Shown: positions 1 to 6,065 of the stretch, piece after piece
Layout: every line of letters starts with the position of its first letter
Position numbering within the stretch: position 1 is the stretch's first letter
Notes under the pieces: generated by a model
Database searches by the model: none
What the model was told of the DNA's origin: nothing
What the model saw: the letters and a program-made list of their open reading frames with translations, nothing else
From: an uncultured Eubacteriales bacterium
Lineage (GTDB): Bacteria; Bacillota; Clostridia; Oscillospirales; Acutalibacteraceae
Length of the DNA stretch: 15,109 nt
NCBI GenBank assembly: GCA_910580045.1
Contig: CAJTXF010000064.1
Coordinates: 1-15,109 of the forward strand
Direction of reading: 5' to 3'
Position numbers and translations under genes: made by a program

Positions 1-164
1 CAAACTGCGGTACACAGCCCAAAGGCCTGACGTTCTGATGCCAGTTAGTGCTGTGCTCTGTATACCGCCGACTTTGGGCAGTTTGGCTCGTCCTTCGCCA
101 AACTGCGGTACACAGCCCAAAGGCCTGACGTTCTGATGCCAGTTAGTGCTGTGTACAGTATACC
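1..164. repeat. Direct repeat, 98-bp period, with internal hairpin
   Basis: Bases 1-55 recur exactly at 99-153. The similarity resumes with GTATACC at 60-66 and 158-164, giving a 98-bp period. The segment between copies holds an inverted repeat: GCAGTTTGGC at 78-87 against GCCAAACTGC at 97-106, with a 9-nt loop. An outer arm pairs CTTTGGG (72-78) with CCCAAAG (116-122). The first unit starts at the window edge, so a longer tandem array may lie upstream. The units are too long and too structured for a CRISPR array. Function is unknown; an intergenic tandem repeat or the edge of a mobile region are both possible. Confidence 0.8.
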
Positions 165-238
165 ACACCCGCAAGGGCTTTTCCAGCTGCACTGGCAATA
201 TACCCAGAGAAAATCCTCCGCACCTATGTGACAGGCCC

Positions 239-769
239 TCACCCGGCCCCCTGCCCGCGGAACAGCTCCGCCAGCTCCTCGGGAGATTCCCGCATCCCCC
301 GCTGAAACCACACCTCAATCCACCCGTACAGGCTGTACGCGGCAAAGGCGGAGGCATAGGCCGCCAGCTTTGGCTGGGCGGGCGCATAACCGCACAGGGT
401 GAGAAGCACCTCCTTGAGCAGGTAAACCAGCCCCCTCTCGCCCAGCAGGCGGTAGAACCCCTCATGGGCCCGGAAGTGGGAAAACACCAGCGGAATCAGC
501 CTGTCCAGGGGCTGGTGCTCTGCCGCTGTGGCCAGCTCTGTGAAAAGCAGCCTGTGGATGTGCCCTTTTACAATCTCCTCTTTTGTCTCAAAGTTCCGGT
601 AAAAGGAAGTTCTGCCCACCCCGGCCCGGCCGCACAGCTCGCTGACAGAGATTTCCCCCAAGGGCTTTTCCGCCAGCAGCTCCAGCATAGCGCTGCTCAG
701 GTGCTCTCTCACATAGGTATTGCGCCCTGCATTGCTCATGGGCGATACAGTTTGCTGGGTTCGCTCCAT
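239..769 (-). CDS. TetR/AcrR-family transcriptional regulator
   Basis: This is a 176-aa protein of typical TetR length. The N-terminal DNA-binding domain has a helix-turn-helix at about residues 39-60, with SVSELCGRAGVGRTSFYRNF followed by the family-typical TKEEIV. The remaining ~110 residues are the variable ligand-binding and dimerisation domain, so the ligand cannot be read. The start is supported by GGGGAGG (777-783) seven bases upstream of the ATG; the internal Met at residue 11 has no comparable site. Its promoter overlaps a perfect 14-bp palindrome, which suggests autoregulation. It diverges from the decayed membrane-ORF and hydrolase stretch, so its former target may be that broken unit. 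No clear terminator is visible between its stop and the repeats at 1-164. Confidence 0.9.
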   Translation of the reverse strand: MERTQQTVSPMSNAGRNTYVREHLSSAMLELLAEKPLGEISVSELCGRAGVGRTSFYRNFETKEEIVKGHIHRLLFTELATAAEHQPLDRLIPLVFSHFRAHEGFYRLLGERGLVYLLKEVLLTLCGYAPAQPKLAAYASAFAAYSLYGWIEVWFQRGMRESPEELAELFRGQGAG

Positions 770-812
770 TTTTCTGCCTCCCCTTGACTCTCCTTTGGAT
801 GGATGATACGCC

Positions 813-826
813 GGTACAATTGTACC
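813..826. promoter_or_regulatory. Candidate TetR operator palindrome
   Basis: GGTACAATTGTACC is a perfect 14-bp palindrome that covers the -10 box of the TetR promoter. TetR-family dimers bind such sites and commonly repress their own promoter. Binding is inferred from position and symmetry only. Confidence 0.5.
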
Positions 827-846
827 ATAACAAAAGGATTTGTCAA
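819..846 (-). promoter_or_regulatory. Promoter of the TetR-type gene
   Basis: Reading leftwards, a perfect -35 TTGACA (complement of 841-846) is followed after 16 bases by a -10 TACAAT (complement of 819-824). It lies about 50 bp upstream of the TetR start codon. It matches the housekeeping sigma consensus at 11 of 12 positions. Confidence 0.75.
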
Positions 847-894
847 GGAAGGACGGGATATGGGATTGTCCAAACCACAGAGATAATTATCTGT

Positions 895-920
895 GTTCCC
901 CGCCCGTAGGGCGGGGGAAC
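895..920. other. GC-rich hairpin in the TetR/hydrolase intergenic region
   Basis: GTTCCCCGCCC (895-905) pairs with GGGCGGGGGAAC (909-920) around a 3-nt loop, with one bulged base. A 12-bp palindrome AGATAATTATCT (881-892) lies immediately to its left. No T-tract follows on either strand, so this is not a confident terminator. Role unknown. Confidence 0.45.
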
Positions 921-955
921 ACGAAAAACTCCTCGGAACGGACACTCCCCGGGAT

Positions 956-1120
956 ATGACACTGGTGCAAAAACGGCTGCTGATTCTGGCGGAAATGCTC
1001 CTGGCCGGGGCGGTTTCCGGGCGGCTGGCAGTGCGGGCGCTTCTGAATCTGCTGCTGGGCGGCACGCTGTTTTTTGGGGGGATTTTCTATGAAGGGCAGC
1101 ACGAAAAAACCAGGAAATAG
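956..1120 (+). CDS. Possible small membrane protein or gene remnant
   Basis: This open frame of 54 codons plus stop begins MTLVQKRLLILAEMLLAG and ends YEGQHEKTRK. It contains two hydrophobic stretches separated by GRLAVR and a basic C-terminus, so it would make a two-segment membrane peptide. No ribosome binding site precedes the ATG, which lowers confidence. The frame is open further upstream to a GTG at 893, which runs through a hairpin and is less likely. Its stop overlaps the AGGAG that precedes the ATG-TGA of the hydrolase pseudogene 10 bp downstream. It could be a separate gene or the displaced membrane anchor of that hydrolase. I do not recognise the family. Confidence 0.3.
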   Translation: MTLVQKRLLILAEMLLAGAVSGRLAVRALLNLLLGGTLFFGGIFYEGQHEKTRK

Positions 1121-1217
1121 GAGAAAAGGAATGTGACCCATCCTATACGCCGGGGGCTTTACCAGCGGGGACAAAAGCGGCGACAGGGAGATTCTCCAAT
1201 ACTTCTGCGCCAAGGGC

Positions 1218-1380
1218 TAGGGCTTGTTTGAAAATAGAGGAAATGACGGATTTTTGAGCAGAAGTGGTCAGATTCAAGGAGAAAAACCGGGATTTTCGAC
1301 GCGGAAGATGGCCGCTTCCGATGTTCGCTTTGCGAAATCGGGCAAAAAGACGGTGTTTTCGATTTTTCAAACAAGCCCTA
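1218..1380. mobile_element. MITE (159 bp) with TA target duplication inside the hydrolase gene
   Basis: The left end GGGCTTGTTTGAAAA (1220-1234) is the exact complement of the right end TTTTCAAACAAGCCC (1364-1378). TA dinucleotides flank both ends (1218-1219 and 1379-1380), giving a 159-bp element with a 2-bp duplication. It has no coding capacity, so it must be moved by a transposase elsewhere. TA duplication is typical of IS630/Tc1-mariner-type elements; that family assignment is inference. The left half is shared with a second copy at 15022-15109 and more weakly with 10341-10402. Confidence 0.88.
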
Positions 1381-2031
1381 GGCGGCAGGGGTAAACTACA
1401 CCCTGTTCAGCCAGGAGAACCCCCAGGCCAGCGTCTACTCCCAATCCCTGGAGATTCAGCGAAGCATCCCCGCCATCCAGGCCCAGGCAGAGGAGCTGGG
1501 CTACCCCGTGGATTGGATGTCCATCTCCGGCGGCCCGGCAGGGGGATGCCTGGCGCTGCTCTACGCCTATCGGGACGGGGCCGCCTCCCCTCTGCCAATG
1601 CGGGCAGTATTTGAGATGGTGGGCCCGCCCAGCTTTTGTCATGAGGACTGGGGCATATACGGCCTGGCAGAGGGCACTCAGGATAGCCACGCAGCCGCGG
1701 CCGGGCTGTTCAGCGTTATGGCAGGCCAGGAGATTACCCCAGGGATGATTGCCGCCAACAGCTATACAGAGCAAATCCGCGGTATCTCCGCTGACATGTG
1801 GGTCACAGAGCAGTCCCCGCCCACCCTGGCTGCCTATGGCGTTCACGACCGAATCTGCTCCTTTCCCTCTGTGGCGCGCCTAATCCGCGCTTTGGAGCAG
1901 CATCACGTGCCCTATGACTACATAGAGTTCCCCCACTCTGGCCATGGCCTGCGGAATGACGGCAGGCTGTACGAGGCATACATGGATAAGATGGAGGAAT
2001 ATCTGGACAAGTACACGCAGCAGGCCCAAAA

Positions 2032-2069
2032 GAGCGCCCCTGCCGGTTTTCCGCCGGACAGGGGCGCTC
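2032..2069 (-). terminator. Rho-independent terminator of the carboxylesterase (-)
   Basis: GAGCGCCCCTG (2032-2042) pairs perfectly with CAGGGGCGCTC (2059-2069), and CCGG/CCGG extends the stem inward. Read leftwards it is followed by a T-rich TCTTTT, and it lies about 30 bp beyond the stop of the 2097-3719 gene. It also lies inside the tail of the opposing pseudogene, so it separates convergent transcripts. Confidence 0.8.
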
Positions 2070-2096
2070 CTAATATATTGGACTTATATTGACTTA

Positions 2097-3719
2097 TCAG
2101 GCTTTCGGCAAGCCCATCTTCTCTGCCGCATATTCGTACAGCATCTGCTCGCGTTTGCCCTCCAGGCCCTCATGGCTGACAAGCTCGTCACCCAAGTCCA
2201 TCCAGCCGTGGTTCTCCCCGCTTGCCGGCCAATGGGGCAGGCCCTCGCCGTTGGGGTCGCCGGTCTTTATGAAGTTGGCCCAGTAGCTGCTCATCTTCTC
2301 CGCCAGCTCCACGTCATACTCCGTCCAGGGGCGGATAGGCGGCACATTGCTGGCCCCGCTCCTGCCCACCCGCAGGGAGGCAAAGGTGTACCACAGCTCC
2401 GAGGAGTGCCAGGCCATCATGATGTCCGGGTCCCGCAGGGGGTTCTTCCTGTCATCCGGCACGCTGGGGGTAATGTGGGAGAACACGTAGCTGTAGGTCT
2501 TGGCTCCCGGGAACTTCTTGGCCCGGTACTCGCCGAAGCACAGGTTCTTCATGTTCCCCCCAAAGCCGGTCAGCCCCTCCACTGCCAGGTGCTTGGACAG
2601 GACATTGGCCTCCTCATCGCTGACGGGATAGGCGTTCTCAAAGTCATATTTATTGTAGAGCTCCTCGCCCAGCATCTCTTTTGCTTTGGCGTAGAAGTCC
2701 GCCGCCGTCTTAATGGGCCTGCCGCCCAGGGCGAACTCCTTGGACATAACGCACTCGCCGTAGTTGCCCCCAGCCAGATAGTCCAGCCCGCCCGCGTACT
2801 TGTCAAAGCTCACGGCAGCGTCCTGTTCAGGCACCCACTTGCCGTCAAAAACCATATTGCCAGGCTTGCGCACCGCGTTCTTGTCAAAGGGGTTGCCGCC
2901 AGTAATATTGAACACCTCACAGTCCGCGGCCCGCAGCTCCTCCAAAGAGGCGTCCGCCCGGAAGCCCAGGCTCTCAATAAACCGGACCCCCTCCTGCTCG
3001 GCCTCGGCCATGGCGGGATAAGTGCCGGTCCAGTTCAGGCTGCTCTGGTTGATGACCCGCTTCACCTTGCCCTGGGCCTGGGGGCACCGGGCAAGGGCTC
3101 CGGTTTTGGCCGTGCCGCCAGACTGGCCGCCAATGGTGATGTTATCCGGGTCGCCCCCAAAGGCCGCGATGTTCTCCCGCACCCAGTTCAGGGCCTTTAC
3201 CTCGTCCATCAGGCCGTAGTTTCCGCTGATGCCCCCCTGCTCGGCAGAGAGCTGGGGCAGGGACAGATAGCCGAACACATTCAGCCGCTGGCCCACCGTG
3301 ACCACCACAATGCCCTTTTTTGCCAACACCGCAGGGTTGAACTCCACCTCATAGCTATAGCCGGAGGACAGCCCGCCCCCATGGAACCACATGTAAACCG
3401 GCCGCTTCTCCTCCGGGCTCTGGGCGTCCGTGGCAATGTTCAGATACAGGCAGTCCTCGCTGTAGGCAGTGCAGCCCATATAGTAGAAGTCAGACGCCCA
3501 GGGCTCAAAGCCCAGCCCGCCCTGAGAGGGCTGCACAGGCCGGGGGCCATAGGTATCACAGTCCCGGACGCCCTGCCAGGGGGCAGGGTCCTGGGGCTCC
3601 TTCCAGCGCAGCTCCCCCACAGGGGGCGCGGCATAGGGAACGCCCTTGAACAGCAGCACGTCCTCCTCTATAACACCCCGAACCTGGCCATACTTGGTGC
3701 TTACGATTTCCAGTGCCAT
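2097..3719 (-). CDS. Type-B carboxylesterase, 540 aa
   Basis: This is a full-length serine esterase of the carboxylesterase/para-nitrobenzyl-esterase (COesterase) family, which hydrolyses carboxylic esters. Visible landmarks are FKGVPYAAPP at 24-33, EDCLYLN at 88-94, the oxyanion-hole HGGG at 113-116, nucleophile Ser200 in GGQSGG, a candidate acid Glu322 in GGNYGEC and His438 in AWHSSELWY. The residue after Ser200 is Gly rather than the more usual Ala. There is no signal peptide, so it should act in the cytoplasm. The start is fixed by AGGAGGT (3727-3733), seven bases upstream. It is co-oriented with the solute-binding-protein gene 284 bp upstream but a terminator hairpin intervenes, so it may have its own promoter. 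It probably processes an imported acylated substrate (inference). Confidence 0.93.
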   Translation of the reverse strand: MALEIVSTKYGQVRGVIEEDVLLFKGVPYAAPPVGELRWKEPQDPAPWQGVRDCDTYGPRPVQPSQGGLGFEPWASDFYYMGCTAYSEDCLYLNIATDAQSPEEKRPVYMWFHGGGLSSGYSYEVEFNPAVLAKKGIVVVTVGQRLNVFGYLSLPQLSAEQGGISGNYGLMDEVKALNWVRENIAAFGGDPDNITIGGQSGGTAKTGALARCPQAQGKVKRVINQSSLNWTGTYPAMAEAEQEGVRFIESLGFRADASLEELRAADCEVFNITGGNPFDKNAVRKPGNMVFDGKWVPEQDAAVSFDKYAGGLDYLAGGNYGECVMSKEFALGGRPIKTAADFYAKAKEMLGEELYNKYDFENAYPVSDEEANVLSKHLAVEGLTGFGGNMKNLCFGEYRAKKFPGAKTYSYVFSHITPSVPDDRKNPLRDPDIMMAWHSSELWYTFASLRVGRSGASNVPPIRPWTEYDVELAEKMSSYWANFIKTGDPNGEGLPHWPASGENHGWMDLGDELVSHEGLEGKREQMLYEYAAEKMGLPKA

Positions 3720-3746
3720 TTCATGTACCTCCTAAAAGTTTTTCTA

Positions 3747-3765
3747 TGTATATCCTTGTATATCC
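3747..3765 (-). promoter_or_regulatory. Tandem TGTATATCC repeats upstream of the carboxylesterase
   Basis: TGTATATCC occurs at 3747-3755 and again at 3757-3765, a 10-bp period, about 14 bp upstream of the ribosome binding site. Read leftwards each copy contains TATACA, a fair -10 box, but neither has a convincing -35. They could be a weak promoter, or an operator repeated once per helical turn. Confidence 0.35.
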
Positions 3766-3956
3766 TCATTTTAGAGCAGAAACGCCTCCAGGTCAATGAC
3801 CAATTCCCGCAGTCCTGCCGGAATTTTGCCCGGCCTGTCTGATTTCCTGGCCAGGTACAGTTTTGGCCATGGGGCAAAATCCTGGGCCTCCGCTCATCCG
3901 GAAGACCCGCGCCCAAAAAGGCCGACATTCCCCCAACTGCTGGCCAGAAAGAGGTA

Positions 3957-3990
3957 AAGTGCCCTGCCGCGGCAGGGCGGCAGGGCACTT
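3957..3990 (-). terminator. Terminator after the solute-binding-protein gene (-)
   Basis: AAGTGCCCTGCC (3957-3968) pairs perfectly with GGCAGGGCACTT (3979-3990) over 12 bp with a 10-nt GC-rich loop. It sits 13 bp beyond the stop of the 4004-5722 gene. Read leftwards it continues TTTACCTCTTTC, a loose T-tract. It would end or attenuate transcription before the carboxylesterase. Confidence 0.75.
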
Positions 3991-4003
3991 CCTGTCAAAG
4001 AAT

Positions 4004-5722
4004 TCAGCGGGCCATAAAGGCGTCATAGGCCTGCTGAAGGATTTCAGCGGCACGCTCAATATCCATGCTCTGGATGGTCTCCACATAGGCGTCGTACTCA
4101 TCCAGGGAGATAACGCCGCTGATAAACTGGGGCGTCTTCTCGTCCACCACGGTCTGGATATCTGTCATAATGGTAGAGTACTCGGTATACAGGGCCGGGT
4201 CCATGGCCAGGGCGGACGCCGCGGGCATGGACTTGGAGCTGTCGCCCTTGCCCCACACGTCAAAGCATCCCACATCCTTCTCCGGCACAGAGTCCAACTC
4301 CCGGAACCAAGCCTGGTACACAGGGCGGGCAGGGGGGAAGGTGTAGTAGGCCATAGCCTGGGCAAAGGACAGGCCATCCGGGTTGGCCTTGATTTTGTCG
4401 GTGAAATGGGCCTCACCAGCCTCGTCAAAGGAGAAGGTGTCATCCTCCACGCCGTAGTTGCAGAACAGGGCGCCCTCCTCGCTGAACCAGTAGTCGAACA
4501 TCTTCAGGCACTCTTCAGCGTACTCGCTCTGGGCAGAGATGGACAGGCCCGCAGTGGCGGTAGCGTTGGAAAGGATAAGGCTCTGGAAATTATGGGTGTC
4601 GCCCGCATTCTTCACAGGGGTGTACACAGGGATAAAGTTATCCTTGTCCCCCTCAATGGCAGCCTCCCACATGGCCACATTGGTGTAGATTCCCACGAAA
4701 GCGCCGGTCTTTCCGGTGGTGACCATTGCGGTGTCAGGCAGGAAAGAGGCCGAGGCGGTGGAGGCCATAAAGTCAGGGTCAATCAAGCCCTTCTCATACC
4801 AGTCGTGCATCATGGTCACATACTCGCGCCAGCCCTCCTGGGCAGGGCCGAACTTCACCTGGCCGTCCTCCTGATACCAGGAAGAGGTCACGCCAAAGCC
4901 CATGACCATGCTATTAAATACATTGTCATAGCCGTTTTTGAACAGCAGCATGGGTGTGGTAGCACCGCACTTGTCCTTAAAGGCAGTGAGCATCTCCTCC
5001 CAGTCCTCAAAGGTCTCTGGGGTATCCAGCTCACAGTCCTCCAGCCAGTCGCCCCGCACATAGAGCCCGGCCCAAGGACCCTGGGGCCGCTGCATCAGCT
5101 GGCCCACCGCGCCAATGCGGCCGGAGCCAGTGTAGGAGGAGCGCAGGACGTTCTCGTCATACTGCTCAGAAAAGTCCTTGACAGCTTTCATGTAATTGGG
5201 GCAGTACTCCGGTACCAAATCAGTCAAATCCAGGATGTAGCCGTCGTCAATACAGGCATCCAGGCCGCCGGGATAGCCCGGACTCTGGTGGGAAATCATA
5301 TCCGGCAGGTCGCCGGAGGCAAACAGCAGGTTATAGGCAGTGGTGCCGTTGCCTGCGGCAGGGTGGTCAAACACAATATGGATGTTGGTCTTTTCCTCCA
5401 GCTGCTGGAAGAAGGGGGTCTCGTTCATATTGTCCACCAGGGTGGTCAGGTTGGAGTCCATCCCGGCAAACCAGGTGACTTCAATCTTTTCCTCTGAAAT
5501 GGGCAGCTGAACCGCCCCGGCCTGGGGCTCGTCCCCATCCTCCGCGGCGGAAGAGTCCTCCGCGGGGGGGCTGTCCTCGCCCTCATCCGGCGCGGAAACA
5601 GCAGAGGAGCTGTCCTCGGGGCTCTGGCTGCTGGATTCTTCCCCGCCGCCCCCGCAGCCGGTGAACACCGGCAGCATCAGCAGCGCGGCCAGCACCAGGG
5701 CCAACAGTTTGGCTTTCTTCAT
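4004..5722 (-). CDS. ABC transporter solute-binding lipoprotein (LplA/YtcQ-like)
   Basis: This 572-aa extracellular binding protein belongs to the large LplA/YtcQ-like group used by oligosaccharide importers. Residues 1-22 form a lipoprotein signal peptide (MKKAK, a hydrophobic core, then VFTG) ending at Cys23, so the protein is lipid-anchored outside the membrane. Residues 24-70 are a Ser/Glu/Asp-rich linker. The mature domain begins near IEVTWF, and NIHIVFDHPA, LLFASGDLPDM and GLYVRGDWLE resemble this group. The start is supported by GGAGGT six bases upstream (5729-5734). It is divergent from its presumed permease partners at 6066-7895, although in most systems of this type the three genes share one operon. 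The ligand cannot be deduced; an oligosaccharide, perhaps acylated given the neighbouring esterases, is inference. Confidence 0.93.
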   Translation of the reverse strand: MKKAKLLALVLAALLMLPVFTGCGGGGEESSSQSPEDSSSAVSAPDEGEDSPPAEDSSAAEDGDEPQAGAVQLPISEEKIEVTWFAGMDSNLTTLVDNMNETPFFQQLEEKTNIHIVFDHPAAGNGTTAYNLLFASGDLPDMISHQSPGYPGGLDACIDDGYILDLTDLVPEYCPNYMKAVKDFSEQYDENVLRSSYTGSGRIGAVGQLMQRPQGPWAGLYVRGDWLEDCELDTPETFEDWEEMLTAFKDKCGATTPMLLFKNGYDNVFNSMVMGFGVTSSWYQEDGQVKFGPAQEGWREYVTMMHDWYEKGLIDPDFMASTASASFLPDTAMVTTGKTGAFVGIYTNVAMWEAAIEGDKDNFIPVYTPVKNAGDTHNFQSLILSNATATAGLSISAQSEYAEECLKMFDYWFSEEGALFCNYGVEDDTFSFDEAGEAHFTDKIKANPDGLSFAQAMAYYTFPPARPVYQAWFRELDSVPEKDVGCFDVWGKGDSSKSMPAASALAMDPALYTEYSTIMTDIQTVVDEKTPQFISGVISLDEYDAYVETIQSMDIERAAEILQQAYDAFMAR

Positions 5723-5779
5723 GGTTTTACCTCCATATTAGGAAAAATTTGCCGCACAAAAGGGGCCTTTCATAAGCCC

Positions 5780-5831
5780 GCGGCTTTACATTTCAGCCGC
5801 CCGCCCCGCCTGACGGCAAAAGGGCGGGGCG
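5780..5831 (-). promoter_or_regulatory. Two hairpins in the leader of the solute-binding-protein gene
   Basis: CGCCCCGCC (5802-5810) pairs with GGCGGGGCG (5823-5831) around a 12-nt loop. GCGGCT (5780-5785) pairs with AGCCGC (5795-5800). Both lie between the predicted promoter and the ribosome binding site. They could stabilise or attenuate the transcript. They match no riboswitch class that I recognise. Confidence 0.45.
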
Positions 5832-5845
5832 CACGGCTTGGCCCT

Positions 5846-5874
5846 ATTATATCCTGCCCATTTTCCCCTGTAAA
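5846..5874 (-). promoter_or_regulatory. Promoter of the solute-binding-protein gene
   Basis: Read leftwards, TTTACA (complement of 5869-5874) is followed by a 17-bp spacer and a perfect TATAAT (complement of 5846-5851). This predicts a leader of about 115 nt before the start codon at 5722. The leader contains the hairpins listed at 5780-5831. Confidence 0.75.
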
Positions 5875-5998
5875 CGGCCTGGTTTTGGGGATTTGGTGCC
5901 GATTTTTTCCCTTTTGCCCAGGCTGAAACAAATGGATATCCGTCAAAAAATGGCCATGAGAAGAACAAAAAATCGGGTGCCACCGCAAAGAGCGGCCC

Positions 5999-6027
5999 TA
6001 GCCACAGGGCATGGCCCCGGGTATAAT
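5999..6027 (+). promoter_or_regulatory. Promoter of the permease operon
   Basis: A perfect -10 TATAAT at 6022-6027 lies 39 bp before the first permease ATG. With a 17-bp spacer the -35 is TAGCCA (5999-6004), only four of six matches, so activation by a regulator such as the linked AraC-type protein is plausible. It diverges from the binding-protein promoter about 150 bp away. Confidence 0.6.
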
Positions 6028-6065
6028 GGGAGAGCAAACCATATGGAAAGGATGAAAACCAAACT

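Larger units (their letters stand above)
1131..2092 (+). pseudogene. Alpha/beta hydrolase (lipase/esterase-type) pseudogene
   Basis: The broken gene reads PILYAGGFTSGDKSG up to KG at 1217. After a 161-bp insertion it continues in register as AAGVNYTLF to the stop at 2090-2092. The C-terminal half has recognisable hydrolase sites: an Asp in YGVHDR and a His in PHSGHG. Three lesions are visible. The ATG at 1131, preceded by AGGAG, is followed directly by an in-frame TGA. A MITE interrupts the frame and adds a TAG at 1218-1220. The nucleophile motif reads G-G-Pro-A-G, with CCG (1535-1537) where a GxSxG enzyme has Ser. Removing the insertion plus one TA copy restores the frame except for a TAG at the junction. 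The extreme C-terminus runs through a terminator hairpin. Substrate unknown; it was probably a cytoplasmic ester hydrolase. Confidence 0.85.

Noticed and set aside
1..164. CRISPR array
   Set aside because: The repeat is at least 55 bp with a 98-bp period, only two units are seen, and the end of the unit is itself partly conserved; no cas gene is present.
1944..3842. A 632-codon open frame on the plus strand
   Set aside because: It lies antisense to the carboxylesterase and runs across unrelated regions. The minus-strand gene has full family motifs and a strong ribosome binding site, so the plus frame is a GC-rich codon-bias shadow.
3863..5497. A 544-codon open frame on the plus strand
   Set aside because: It is antisense to the binding-protein gene and has no recognisable motif; its His/Gly/Val-rich composition is typical of a complement-strand shadow.
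5869..5882. A possible CcpA (cre) site beginning TGTAAACG
   Set aside because: Only the left half matches; the right half (GCCTGG) does not fit the consensus.
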